Positions 8,871 to 17,550 of a DNA stretch of 34,858 nucleotides are shown here, in pieces. This stretch comes from Gammaproteobacteria bacterium (lineage in GTDB: Bacteria; Pseudomonadota; Gammaproteobacteria; Pseudomonadales; Pseudomonadaceae). Where the stretch lies: NCBI GenBank assembly GCA_018816095.1, contig JAHIWP010000079.1, forward strand, positions 1-34,858, in the 5' to 3' direction. Position numbers and translations under genes: made by a program. Each line of letters opens with the position of its first letter. Within the stretch, counting starts at the first letter, position 1. Under the pieces are notes generated by a model. The model had not been told where the DNA came from. It ran no database searches and worked only from the letters and a program-made list of their open reading frames with translations.

Positions 8871-9905
8871 ATGAAAATACTGATCGTAGGCCCCAGCTGG
8901 GTGGGTGACATGGTGATGGCGCAGACATTGTTTCAGTGTCTGCGGCAGCGCCACCCTGGCTGTGAAATCGATGTGCTGGCCCCCGAGTGGAGTCGGCCGA
9001 TTCTCGAGCGCATGCCCGAAGTGCGTCAGGCCCTGAGCTTTCCGCTCGGCCATGGCGTGCTGGAGTTGGCGACGCGGCGCAAGATCGGCAAGTCCCTGGC
9101 GGGCCAGTACGATCAGGCGATTCTGCTGCCCAATTCGCTCAAGTCCGCGTTGGTGCCATTCTTCGCCGGTACCCCCAAACGCACCGGCTGGAAAGGCGAG
9201 CTGCGTTACGGCCTGCTCAATGACATTCGCATTCTGGACAAAGAACGCTACCCGCTGATGATCGAGCGGTTTATGGCGCTGGCTTTCGAGCCAGGTGCCG
9301 AGCTGCCGAAGCCGTATCCGCGCCCGGCACTAGAGATCAATGCACAGAGCCGCGATGCCGCGCTCGCTAAGTTCGGTTTAAGCCTGGATCGGCCGGTGCT
9401 GGCGCTGTGTCCCGGTGCCGAGTTCGGTGAAGCCAAACGCTGGCCGAGCGAGCACTACGCCAAAGTTGCCGAGCTGAAGATTCGCGCCGGTTGGCAGGTG
9501 TGGATTTTCGGTTCGAAGAGCGATCACCCGGTCGGCGAGGATATTCGCAGCCGGCTGATTCCCGGACTACGCGAGGAAGCGGTGAACATGGCCGGCGAAA
9601 CCAGTCTGGCTGAAGCCATCGACCTGCTGTCTTGCGCGGGTGCTGTGGTGTCCAACGACTCCGGCCTGATGCATGTTGCCGCTGCGCTGAACCGTCCACT
9701 GGTGGCGGTCTATGGCTCGACTTCGCCGGGCTTTACCCCGCCGCTGGCCGAGCAGGTGGAGATCGTTCGCCTGGGTATCGAATGCAGCCCGTGCTTTGAT
9801 CGCACCTGCCGTTTTGGCCATTACAACTGCCTGGTTCAGCTTAAGCCGCGCCCGGTGATTGAGGCGCTGGATCGCCTGGTCAGCGACCCGGTCGAGGTTG
9901 AATAG
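8871..9905 (+). CDS. waaF: ADP-heptose:LPS heptosyltransferase II
   Basis: Adds the second L,D-heptose to the inner core of lipopolysaccharide on the cytoplasmic face of the inner membrane, using ADP-heptose made by HldE. The 344-residue protein is a GT9 family member, with the N-terminal MKILIVGPSWVGDMVMAQ, PGAEFGEAKRWP at about 177-188, and the donor-binding SNDSGLMHVAAALNRP. I chose the ATG at 8871, which has GGAAG five bases upstream and gives the family's usual MKIL start; an upstream TTG at 8850 would add seven unlikely residues. It is the first gene of the core operon, and its stop is one base before the waaC start. Confidence 0.95.
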   Translation: MKILIVGPSWVGDMVMAQTLFQCLRQRHPGCEIDVLAPEWSRPILERMPEVRQALSFPLGHGVLELATRRKIGKSLAGQYDQAILLPNSLKSALVPFFAGTPKRTGWKGELRYGLLNDIRILDKERYPLMIERFMALAFEPGAELPKPYPRPALEINAQSRDAALAKFGLSLDRPVLALCPGAEFGEAKRWPSEHYAKVAELKIRAGWQVWIFGSKSDHPVGEDIRSRLIPGLREEAVNMAGETSLAEAIDLLSCAGAVVSNDSGLMHVAAALNRPLVAVYGSTSPGFTPPLAEQVEIVRLGIECSPCFDRTCRFGHYNCLVQLKPRPVIEALDRLVSDPVEVE

Positions 9906-9906
9906 C

Positions 9907-10908
9907 TTGCGGGTACTGTTGATCAAGACCTCTTCGCTGGGCGATGTGGTGCATACCCTGGCGGCGCTCACCGATGCCGCACGGGCCATCCCGGGTATCC
10001 AGTTCGACTGGGTGGTAGAGGAGGGCTTTGCTGAAATTCCCGCCTGGCACCCGGCCGTGGCGCAGGTGATTCCGGTGGCCATCCGCCGCTGGCGCAAGCA
10101 CCTCTGGCAGACCTTCAAAAACGGTGAGTGGCAGCGCTTTAAGCAGCGTATTGGCGAAACCAAGTACGACCTTGTCATCGATGCCCAGGGCCTGCTGAAA
10201 AGCGCCTGGCTGACCCGTTACGTCAAGGCGCCGATTGCCGGTCTGGATCGCGATTCCGCGCGCGAGCCACTGGCCTGCCGCTTCTACGATCACCTCTATG
10301 CGGTGCCGAAGGAGCAGCATGCCCTTGAGCGTACTCGCCAGCTATTCGCCCAGGCGCTGGGCTATACGCTGCCAGCGGGCGTCGGCGACTACGGCCTGAA
10401 CCGCGCGCAATTGGCCGACTCCGTATCGCAGCCGTACTTGCTGTTTCTGCATGGCACCACTTGGCCAAGCAAGCATTGGCCGGAAGCCGATTGGCGTGAA
10501 CTGGCCGAGCAGATGAGTGCACAAGGCTGGGCTGTGCGCCTGCCTTGGGGCAATGAAACCGAGAAGGCGCGTGCCGAACGGATCGCCGCCGGCATTGAAA
10601 ACGCTGCAGTGTTGCCCAAATTAAATCTTGCTGGCGTGGCCAAGGTCATCGCCGGAGCCAGTGCCTGCGTGGCGGTGGATACCGGCCTGGGCCATCTGGC
10701 CGCTGCGCTGGATGTGCCAAGTATTTCCCTGTACGGCCCAACCCTGCCGGGGCGCGTCGGTGCCTATGGCCGAGGCCAGGTGCATCTGTGCGCCACGGGG
10801 CCGAATGCCGGCTCGGGTGATCGCCACAAGGCCTGCTTCGACGGTCTGGATGTCGAGCGTGTCGCCACACAATTGCAGGCCCTGTTGCTGGCCGAGGACG
10901 TTGTCTGA
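9907..10908 (+). CDS. waaC: ADP-heptose:LPS heptosyltransferase I
   Basis: Transfers the first heptose to Kdo of Kdo2-lipid A. It is a GT9 enzyme of 333 residues. The N-terminus RVLLIKTSSLGDVVHTLAAL is the WaaC signature and begins directly after a TTG at 9907, which I take as the start codon. An in-frame ATG at 9859 would put 16 unrelated residues in front and lie inside waaF. GAGG at 9894-9897 gives a ribosome-binding site nine bases from the TTG. The donor-site segment VDTGLGHLAAALDVP is present. Its TGA overlaps the waaG ATG by one base. It acts before WaaF although encoded after it. Confidence 0.94.
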   Translation: MRVLLIKTSSLGDVVHTLAALTDAARAIPGIQFDWVVEEGFAEIPAWHPAVAQVIPVAIRRWRKHLWQTFKNGEWQRFKQRIGETKYDLVIDAQGLLKSAWLTRYVKAPIAGLDRDSAREPLACRFYDHLYAVPKEQHALERTRQLFAQALGYTLPAGVGDYGLNRAQLADSVSQPYLLFLHGTTWPSKHWPEADWRELAEQMSAQGWAVRLPWGNETEKARAERIAAGIENAAVLPKLNLAGVAKVIAGASACVAVDTGLGHLAAALDVPSISLYGPTLPGRVGAYGRGQVHLCATGPNAGSGDRHKACFDGLDVERVATQLQALLLAEDVV

Positions 10909-12029
10909 TGCAGCTCGCGTTTATCCTCTACAAATACTTCCCCTTCGGCGGCCTGCAGCGCGACTTTATGCGCATCGCCCTGGAGTGCCAGGCGCGCGGT
11001 CATGCCATTCGCGTCTACACACCGATCTGGGAAGGTGAAGTGCCTGCGGGCTTCGAGGTGGTGGTGGTGCCGGTCAAGGCGCTGTTCAACCACAAACGCA
11101 ATGAAAAGCTCACCGCCTGGGTTGAGGCCGACCTGGCCAAGCGTCCAGTGGATCGGGTGATCGGCTTTAACAAGATGCCTGGTCTGGATGTCTACTATGC
11201 CGCCGATGGCTGCTATGAAGACAAGGCGCAGACCCTGCGCAATCCGCTGTACAAGCGCTGGGGGCGTTACAAGCACTTTGCCGATTACGAGCGGGCGGTG
11301 TTTGCCCCCGAGTCGAAGACCGAGATTCTGATGATCTCCGAAGTGCAGCAGCCGCTGTTTATCAAGCATTACCACACCCCGCTACAGCGCTTTCACCTGC
11401 TGCCGCCGGGCATCGCCGCAGATCGCCGCGCACCGGCCAATGCGGCCGAGATTCGCGCCGAGTTCCGCGCCGAGTTCAAACTGGCGGATCACCACCTGCT
11501 GCTGGTGCAGGTCGGCTCCGGGTTCAAGACCAAGGGCCTGGATCGCAGCCTGAAAGCCCTGGCTGCCTTGCCGCGGGAACTGAAGCAGCGCACTCGACTG
11601 ATCGCCATCGGCCAGGACGACCCACGCGCGTTCCAGCTGCAGGCCAAGGCTCTGGGTGTGTCCGATCAGGTGCAGATTCTCAAGGGGCGCAGCGATATTC
11701 CGCGCTTCCTGCTGGGGGCCGATCTGTTGATCCATCCGGCCTACAACGAGAACACTGGTACCGTGCTGCTCGAGGCGCTGGTCTCTGGCCTGCCGGTGCT
11801 GGTGACGGACGTCTGCGGCTATGCCCACTACATCGCCGAAGCCGATGCCGGGCGGGTGCTGAGCAGCCCGTTTGAGCAAGAGGGTCTTAATCATCTGCTC
11901 GCCGATATGCTGGCCGACGATCAGCGCCGCGCCTTCTGGGGCCGCAACGGTCTGGCTTATGCCGACAGCGCCGATCTGTATTCCATGCCGCAGCATGCGG
12001 CCGACATCATCCTGGCGACACGTTCATGA
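10908..12029 (+). CDS. waaG: LPS core glycosyltransferase WaaG (GT4)
   Basis: Adds the first outer-core sugar to HepII (glucose in enteric bacteria; reported as galactosamine in P. aeruginosa). The 373-residue protein starts with MQLAFILYKYFPFGGLQRD, the WaaG N-terminus, and carries the GT-B fold donor motif NENTGTVLLEALVSGLPVL at about 282-300 (the E-x7-E pair). The start overlaps the waaC stop (TGATG) and the end overlaps waaP (ATGA), so the genes are translationally coupled. The sugar donor in this organism cannot be read from sequence. Confidence 0.93.
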   Translation: MQLAFILYKYFPFGGLQRDFMRIALECQARGHAIRVYTPIWEGEVPAGFEVVVVPVKALFNHKRNEKLTAWVEADLAKRPVDRVIGFNKMPGLDVYYAADGCYEDKAQTLRNPLYKRWGRYKHFADYERAVFAPESKTEILMISEVQQPLFIKHYHTPLQRFHLLPPGIAADRRAPANAAEIRAEFRAEFKLADHHLLLVQVGSGFKTKGLDRSLKALAALPRELKQRTRLIAIGQDDPRAFQLQAKALGVSDQVQILKGRSDIPRFLLGADLLIHPAYNENTGTVLLEALVSGLPVLVTDVCGYAHYIAEADAGRVLSSPFEQEGLNHLLADMLADDQRRAFWGRNGLAYADSADLYSMPQHAADIILATRS

Positions 12030-12856
12030 AGCTGGTACTGGCTGAACCCTTTAACAGCCTGTGGGCCGGTCGCGATGCCTTTGCCGCTGTCGAAGCGCTG
12101 CAGGGGCAGGTGTATCGCGAGCTGGAAGGCCGTCGCACGCTGCGCACCGAAGTCGATGGGCGCGGTTATTTCGTCAAGATCCACCGCGGCATCGGCTGGG
12201 GCGAAATCGTCAAGAACCTGCTCACCGCCAAACTGCCGGTACTCGGCGCGCGCCAGGAGTGGCAAGCCATTCAGCGCCTGACCGACGTCGGCGTGGCCAC
12301 CATGACCGCCGTGGCCTACGGCGAACGTGGCAGCAATCCGGCGGCGCAACACTCCTTTATCGTCACCGAAGAGCTGGCACCGACCACCGACCTTGAGCAG
12401 CTCAGCCTGAACTGGGCGCAGCAGCCGCCCGAACCACGGCTCAAGTGGGCACTGATCCAGGAAGTGGCGAACATGGTCGGCAACATGCACCGTGCCGGGG
12501 TCAACCATCGCGACTGTTATATCTGCCACTTTCTGCTGCACACCGATAAACCGGTGACTGCCGAGGATTTCCGCCTGTCGGTGATCGACCTGCACCGCGC
12601 CCAGGTGCGCGGCGCCGTGCCGCTGCGCTGGCGCAACAAGGACCTGGCTGCCCTGTATTTCTCTGCGCTGAATATCGGCCTGACCCAGCGCGACAAGCTG
12701 CGCTTCCTGCGCGGCTATTTTGCCGCGTTAAAGGGCGATCAGCCGTTGCGCCAGATACTGCGCGAAGAGGCGCGGCTGCTGGCCTGGCTGGAGCGCAAGG
12801 CGCAGCGTCTGCTAGAGCGTTACGCCCGCAAATATGCGCCGGGTGCCGGGCAATGA
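12026..12856 (+). CDS. waaP: LPS core heptose I kinase
   Basis: Phosphorylates HepI at O-4. In P. aeruginosa this phosphate is needed for outer-membrane integrity and the gene is essential. The 276-residue protein has the eukaryotic-like kinase layout: Lys51 in YFVKIHRG, catalytic-loop HRD at 161-163 followed by CYICHF, and the DFG-equivalent VIDLHRAQ with Asp188. Asp163 corresponds to the catalytic Asp reported in P. aeruginosa WaaP. It overlaps waaG and wapP by four bases each (ATGA junctions). All key residues are intact. Confidence 0.95.
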   Translation: MKLVLAEPFNSLWAGRDAFAAVEALQGQVYRELEGRRTLRTEVDGRGYFVKIHRGIGWGEIVKNLLTAKLPVLGARQEWQAIQRLTDVGVATMTAVAYGERGSNPAAQHSFIVTEELAPTTDLEQLSLNWAQQPPEPRLKWALIQEVANMVGNMHRAGVNHRDCYICHFLLHTDKPVTAEDFRLSVIDLHRAQVRGAVPLRWRNKDLAALYFSALNIGLTQRDKLRFLRGYFAALKGDQPLRQILREEARLLAWLERKAQRLLERYARKYAPGAGQ

Positions 12857-13590
12857 GTGAGTGGCGGCTAACCGATATCTGTCCCCCTGAGCGGGTCGAT
12901 GAGCTGGCCGATCTGCAGCGGGTGTTTGCCCTTGAGGGCGAGCGACTGACTCGCGACCCGCTGTCGGAGGTGGTACGTATCGAGCGTGATGGCGTGCGCT
13001 ATTACGTCAAGCGTTACTGGGGCGCGGGCAAGGGCTTGCGCCGCTATATCGGCCGGTCACGGGTCAAGGCCGAATGGCAGAACCTCAAGTATTTTGCCAA
13101 GTGGGGTATTCCCACCGCGCCCATCGTGGCTTATGGGCTGGAGCGCAAGGGCGGAGTCTTCGTGCGCGGCGCGCTGATCACCCGCGAACTGCCTCGCACC
13201 GAGGATCTGGCGCTGCTGGCGAGTCGTAAAGACGCGCGCCTGGCCGACCGGCACTGGGTCGAGCGTGTCAGTGTGCAGCTGGCCCGTGCGACCCGCATCC
13301 TGCATGACCATCACTTCACCCACAACGATTTGAAGTGGCGCAACTTGCTGGTCAACGACCAGGCCGAGTTGTTTTTTATCGACTGCCCGACCGGGGCGTT
13401 CTGGTGGGGGCCGCTGCTCAGCTATCGCATGGTCAAGGACTTGGCCTGCCTGGATAAGGTGGCCAAATATCATCTGAGTCGCACCCAGCGCTTGCGCTTT
13501 TATCTGCAATACCGCGGTCACGAGCGTTTGAGTGCGGCGGACAAACGCAAGGTGCGCAGCATCGTCAAATTCTTCGAGGGGCGGGAATGA
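12853..13590 (+). CDS. wapP: LPS core heptose kinase, WapP-like
   Basis: Second kinase of the WaaP/Kdo-kinase superfamily, 245 residues. In P. aeruginosa WapP is linked to phosphorylation of the second heptose. Visible motifs are the ATP-lysine region VRYYVKRYWGAGKG (Lys53), Glu74, the catalytic loop THNDLKWRNLL with Asp159, and the DFG-equivalent FIDCPTG with Asp177. All catalytic positions are occupied, so it should be active. It is coupled to waaP and to the next gene by ATGA overlaps. The name follows position and similarity to P. aeruginosa PA5008; the site phosphorylated here is inferred. Confidence 0.87.
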   Translation: MSEWRLTDICPPERVDELADLQRVFALEGERLTRDPLSEVVRIERDGVRYYVKRYWGAGKGLRRYIGRSRVKAEWQNLKYFAKWGIPTAPIVAYGLERKGGVFVRGALITRELPRTEDLALLASRKDARLADRHWVERVSVQLARATRILHDHHFTHNDLKWRNLLVNDQAELFFIDCPTGAFWWGPLLSYRMVKDLACLDKVAKYHLSRTQRLRFYLQYRGHERLSAADKRKVRSIVKFFEGRE

Positions 13591-14330
13591 GTGATTTTGT
13601 CGCGGCCGAGGATCGGGCCGTTCTCGAAAATCGAAAGCTGGCCAGTTTTGAGGCGTTATGGGCATTGCAACTGGAAGCGGTCGACGAGCCCAATACCGAG
13701 CGCGGCGGCTGGAGCAGCGTGTATCGCCTGGAGTTGGGCGGGGCGGCCTTCTACCTCAAGCGCCAGAGCAATCACCTGGCCCGCAGCCTGCGGCACCCTC
13801 TTGGCGAGCCGACCTTTGCCCGCGAATTTCGCAATATCCAGGCGTATCACCGGCTGGGTATCCCCGCCCTGCAGGCTGCCTTCTTCGCCGAGCGGCACTT
13901 GCCCGGCGAGCGTCGCGCCATTTTGCTCACCCGCGCCCTGGACGGCTGGCGCGATCTTGATGACTGGTTGCAGGGCTGGAGTGCTGCGCCAGCCGCCACT
14001 CGCCAGGCCATTCTGCGCGCTTGTGGCGAGCTGGCGCGGCAGCTGCACGGTGCCGGGCAGATGCACGGTTGTTTCTACCCCAAACATATTTTCCTCAAGG
14101 CGAGCGGCGCGGGTTTCACCGCACGGTTGATCGACCTGGAGAAGACGCGGCCGCTGTTGCTCGGTCGACGCGACCGGATCAAGGACCTTGAACCGTTGCT
14201 GCGTCGGGCCAGTGTCTGGAACGAGGCCGAGGTGCGTGATCTGCTAGCGGCCTACCTGGGGGCTGTGGGTGATGTGGAAGGGTGGTGGCAGCAACTGGGG
14301 GCGCGCCGTCGCCGCAAGGAGGCGCACTGA
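13587..14330 (+). CDS. wapQ: WapQ-like kinase-fold protein, catalytic Asp replaced by Cys
   Basis: A 247-residue protein of the Kdo/heptose-kinase (InaA-like) family, third in the kinase series. The N-lobe lysine region AFYLKRQS (Lys58) and GEPTFAREFRN (Glu80) are present. The catalytic loop reads MHGCFYPKHIF, so Cys162 stands where kinases have Asp; the metal-binding LIDLEK (Asp183) remains. I recall that InaA-type proteins share this loop, so the change is probably an old family trait rather than a lesion. In P. aeruginosa wapQ is assigned to core phosphorylation, largely by position. The stop overlaps the next start (TGATG). Whether it is a kinase, a pseudokinase or a partner of WaaP/WapP is open. 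Confidence 0.8.
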   Translation: MSDFVAAEDRAVLENRKLASFEALWALQLEAVDEPNTERGGWSSVYRLELGGAAFYLKRQSNHLARSLRHPLGEPTFAREFRNIQAYHRLGIPALQAAFFAERHLPGERRAILLTRALDGWRDLDDWLQGWSAAPAATRQAILRACGELARQLHGAGQMHGCFYPKHIFLKASGAGFTARLIDLEKTRPLLLGRRDRIKDLEPLLRRASVWNEAEVRDLLAAYLGAVGDVEGWWQQLGARRRRKEAH

Positions 14331-15778
14331 TGCAGCTTGCCCAACTGGCTCACGCCGGTCGCGCGCCGGCTCTGCCGCTGCGCTTCGAACTGGCTGGCGA
14401 GGTGCTGGAACTGCAGCGTCTGTTGCGTGTGCTGCCGGATCAGCGCTACGTCGGGCTTGCGCTGTGGTGCGGCCGCCCGGTGCTCGCCAAGATTCTGGTC
14501 GGCGGCAAGGCCGCGCAGCATTTTCAGCGCGAACTGCAGGGTGCACGCCTGCTTGCCGAGCAGGGCCTGCACACTCCCGAACTGCTGGCTCAGGGCTGGC
14601 AGGCAGGCGAGGGTGGCTGGTTGCTGTTCGACTACCTTGAGGGTGCGCAAAGTCTGTGGGATGCCTGGCGGGCGGTGGAGAATCAGCCACTGCTGAACGG
14701 GGCGCAGCAGGCTGTGCTGGGCGAGGCATTGGCCGTGATCGCGCAGATGCACGCCAGGGGGCTGTGGCAGGCCGATCTGCACCTGGACAACCTGCTGCGC
14801 CATGCCGGCCGTGTGTCGGTCATCGACGGCGGCGGGGTGCGCGTGGAGGTCGCGGGCAAACCGCTGTCGCGCGCCCGCGTGCTGGAGAACCTCGGCATGT
14901 TCTTCGCCCAGCTGCCCGCCGAGGTACAGCCCTTTATCGAAGAGCTGCTGGTGCATTACCTGCTGGTCAATGGCGAGCATGCGCTGCCATTGGAAGCACT
15001 GCTGGCTGAGGTCGACAAGGTCAGGCGCTGGCGTCTGCGCGACTATATGAAGAAGATTGCCCGCGATTGCAGCCTGTTCAGTGCCAGGGTTGGCGCGTTC
15101 GGTTTGCGTGTGGTACGCCGTGAGTGTGCCGATGACCTTGCATCATTGCTCGGACAGCCCGACGTACTGCTCGCGCAGGGGCGCGCTTTGAAGCTAGGCG
15201 GCTCTGCCACAGTGGCCCTGGTCCGCCAGGCCGGCCGTGAGCTGGTGGTCAAGCGCTACAACGTGAAGAACTTCGGCCACTGGCTCACGCGTTTCTGGCG
15301 GCCCAGTCGCGCCTGGCACAGCTGGGTCGAGGGCAATCGCCTGCAGTTGCTGGGCATCGCCACCCCGCAGCCATTGGCCGTGCTAGAGCGGCGCTGGTGC
15401 TGGTTGCGTGGGCGTGCCTACCTGATTACCGAATACTGCGGCGGGCAGGATATAATCGCGCGCTTTCAGGCATGCCAGGATGGCCCCCCCCCGGAAACCG
15501 AGCTGCTGGCGCTGGATCGCTTGTTCGCCGCCTTACTGCGCGAGCGCATCAGTCACGGTGATTTCAAGGGGAGCAATCTGTTCTGGGATGAACGCCTGGG
15601 TCGCTGGTCGTTGATCGACCTCGATGCCATGCAGCAGCACCGTAGTGCGCGCAGTTTTGCCAGGGCCTATGCCCGCGACCGTGCCCGCTTTTTGCGCAAC
15701 TGGCCGGCTGATTCACAGCTGTTCAAGCTGCTCAACCAACGTATACCGCTGACGCCCGCCGTCGGCTCAGCAGACTAG
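14330..15778 (+). CDS. Tandem kinase-like protein of the LPS core cluster (PA5006-like)
   Basis: A 482-residue protein containing two kinase-fold halves. The first has QADLHLDNLL (Asp149, Asn154) and VIDGGGV (Asp166). The second has RISHGDFKGSNLF (His409, Asp411, Asn416) and SLIDLDAM (Asp430). The first loop has Gln in place of the usual His before the Asp. It lies between wapQ and a carbamoyltransferase, the place occupied by PA5006 in P. aeruginosa, and probably phosphorylates or otherwise tailors core sugars. I chose the ATG at 14330, overlapping the wapQ stop, with AAGGAGG at 14316-14322; a longer ORF from 14282 would run inside wapQ. A C9 run at 15484-15492 lies just before the second catalytic loop and could cause frameshifting. 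Confidence 0.85.
   Translation: MQLAQLAHAGRAPALPLRFELAGEVLELQRLLRVLPDQRYVGLALWCGRPVLAKILVGGKAAQHFQRELQGARLLAEQGLHTPELLAQGWQAGEGGWLLFDYLEGAQSLWDAWRAVENQPLLNGAQQAVLGEALAVIAQMHARGLWQADLHLDNLLRHAGRVSVIDGGGVRVEVAGKPLSRARVLENLGMFFAQLPAEVQPFIEELLVHYLLVNGEHALPLEALLAEVDKVRRWRLRDYMKKIARDCSLFSARVGAFGLRVVRRECADDLASLLGQPDVLLAQGRALKLGGSATVALVRQAGRELVVKRYNVKNFGHWLTRFWRPSRAWHSWVEGNRLQLLGIATPQPLAVLERRWCWLRGRAYLITEYCGGQDIIARFQACQDGPPPETELLALDRLFAALLRERISHGDFKGSNLFWDERLGRWSLIDLDAMQQHRSARSFARAYARDRARFLRNWPADSQLFKLLNQRIPLTPAVGSAD
15484..15492 (+). repeat. C9 homopolymer inside the double-kinase gene
   Basis: Nine consecutive C residues encode part of Gly-Pro-Pro-Pro at residues 385-388 of the tandem kinase-like protein. 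Loss or gain of one base would shift the frame upstream of the second catalytic loop (409-430). Runs of this length are known slippage sites in phase-variable surface-polysaccharide genes of other bacteria; that it varies here is inference. Confidence 0.85.
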
Positions 15779-15792
15779 AAGAGGCAAAACCA

Positions 15793-17550
15793 GTGGCACT
15801 GACCATTCTCGGCCTGTCCGGCGCCCTCAGCCATGACCCTTCCGCCGCCCTGTATATCGACGGCAAGCTGATCGCGGCCGTCGAAGAAGAGCGCTTCGTG
15901 CGCGACAAGCACGCGAAGAACCGCATGCCCTATGAATCGGCCAAGTTCTGCCTGGAGCAGGCCGGAATCAAGCCCTCCGACGTCGACGTTGTGGCCATTC
16001 CTTTTGCGCCGATCAGTATCTTCGAGAAGGCCCGCTGGCAGTACGCCAAGCGCTACTGGTACGCGCCGGATCGCGCCCTTGACGCGATCCTGATGGGTAA
16101 CCGCCGCTACAAGCGTTACTACAAGCACATCCAGTGGTGCCTGCAGCAACTCGGCTTCGATCTGAAGAAGATCAAGATAGAGCCGGTCGAACACCACCTG
16201 GCCCATGCCGCCAGCGCCTACCACTGCTCGGGTTTCACCGAGAAAACCGCGATTCTCGGCATCGACGGCAAGGGCGAGTACGCCACCACCTTCTTCGGCT
16301 ACGGCGAGAACGGCAAGATCCACAAGATCAAGGAATTCTTCGATCCGGACTCCCTCGGCGGTCTGTACGGTGCCATCACCGAATTCCTCGGCTTCGAGAT
16401 GCTCGACGGCGAGTTCAAGGTGATGGGCATGGCCCCTTACGGCGATGCCAGCAAGTACGATTTTTCGCGCCTGGCCAAGTTCGAAAACGGTGAGCTGATC
16501 ATCAATACCGAATACGCCAACGTTATCGGTCTGCGCCGCTATAAAGAAAACGGCAAGGGCTTCTACTTCTCCAAGAAACTGATCGAGTGGCTGGGGCCGA
16601 AGCGCCAGGGCGATATCGCCGATGACCCTTACATTCACTACGCCGCCAGCATGCAGGCGCTGTTCGAGAAGCTGGCGCTGCAGATGATGGAGCACTACCT
16701 GGGTGACATCATCCGCGAGACCGGCAAGATCGCCTTCGCCGGCGGTTGCGCACTGAATGTCAAACTCAACCAGAAGATCATCGCCAGGGACGACGTCAAA
16801 GAGCTGTTTGTCCAGCCGGCTTCCGGCGACGCCGGCACTGCGGTGGGCGCCGCCGCCTACGTCTCGCACCAGCGCGGCGTGCCGGTGGAGAAGATGGAGC
16901 ATGTCTACCTCGGCCCGTCTTATTCCAACGAAGAGGTGATCGCCGCCTGCGCTCGTCACCCAAGCAAACCGGTGTTCAAGCGCATCGACAATATGCCGCA
17001 GCGCATCGCCAGGATCATGGTCGATGCCAATCCGGTGGCCTGGTTCCAGGGCCGCATGGAGTTCGGCCCGCGCGCCCTCGGTGGTCGTTCGATCATCGGT
17101 TGCCCGAGCGTGCCGGGGGTGGCCGACCGGATCAACGAGCAGATCAAGTTCCGCGAACGCTGGCGGCCCTTCTGCCCGTCGATGCTGGACAGCGTCGGCC
17201 CGCAGATGCTCAAGGTCGATCATCCGTCGCCGTTCATGACCTTCACCTTCGAAGTCAATGAGGAGTGGAAGACCCGCGTCAGCGAAGTGGTCCACGAAGA
17301 CGGCACCTCGCGCGCCCAGGTGCTCAAGCGCGAATACAACCCGCGCTACTACGACATGATGCTCGAACTGGAGAAGCTCACCGGCAACGGCGTGTCGCTC
17401 AACACCTCACTGAACCGCCGAGGCGAACCGATGATCTGCTCGCCGACCGATGCGCTGAACATGTTCTACGGCTCGGATCTGCAGTACCTGATCATGGAAG
17501 ACATCCTGGTGGTCAAGGACGGCAAGGACTGGTATGACAATGTCGGCTAA
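15793..17550 (+). CDS. wapO: Carbamoyltransferase (NodU/TobZ family), probable LPS core carbamoylation
   Basis: A 585-residue member of the Kae1-fold carbamoyltransferase family that moves the carbamoyl group of carbamoyl phosphate, through carbamoyl-AMP, to a sugar hydroxyl. Seen: the N-terminal LGLSGALSHDPSAALYIDG, the metal-binding VEHHLAHAASAYH (His134, His138), GIDGKGE at 157-162, FAGGCALNVKLNQKI, and the C-terminal half with FGPRALGGRSI. The start is GTG at 15793 with a weak GAGG site (15781-15784) upstream. HepII of the P. aeruginosa core carries a 7-O-carbamoyl group, and the equivalent gene there (PA5005) has been proposed as the transferase; I recall the name wapO with less certainty than the function. 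It overlaps the next gene by 17 bases. Confidence 0.85.
   Translation: MALTILGLSGALSHDPSAALYIDGKLIAAVEEERFVRDKHAKNRMPYESAKFCLEQAGIKPSDVDVVAIPFAPISIFEKARWQYAKRYWYAPDRALDAILMGNRRYKRYYKHIQWCLQQLGFDLKKIKIEPVEHHLAHAASAYHCSGFTEKTAILGIDGKGEYATTFFGYGENGKIHKIKEFFDPDSLGGLYGAITEFLGFEMLDGEFKVMGMAPYGDASKYDFSRLAKFENGELIINTEYANVIGLRRYKENGKGFYFSKKLIEWLGPKRQGDIADDPYIHYAASMQALFEKLALQMMEHYLGDIIRETGKIAFAGGCALNVKLNQKIIARDDVKELFVQPASGDAGTAVGAAAYVSHQRGVPVEKMEHVYLGPSYSNEEVIAACARHPSKPVFKRIDNMPQRIARIMVDANPVAWFQGRMEFGPRALGGRSIIGCPSVPGVADRINEQIKFRERWRPFCPSMLDSVGPQMLKVDHPSPFMTFTFEVNEEWKTRVSEVVHEDGTSRAQVLKREYNPRYYDMMLELEKLTGNGVSLNTSLNRRGEPMICSPTDALNMFYGSDLQYLIMEDILVVKDGKDWYDNVG

Noticed and set aside
15775-17295. A 506-codon frame antisense to the carbamoyltransferase gene
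   Set aside because: It is fully contained opposite a gene with intact family motifs, has no ribosome-binding site and no family resemblance.
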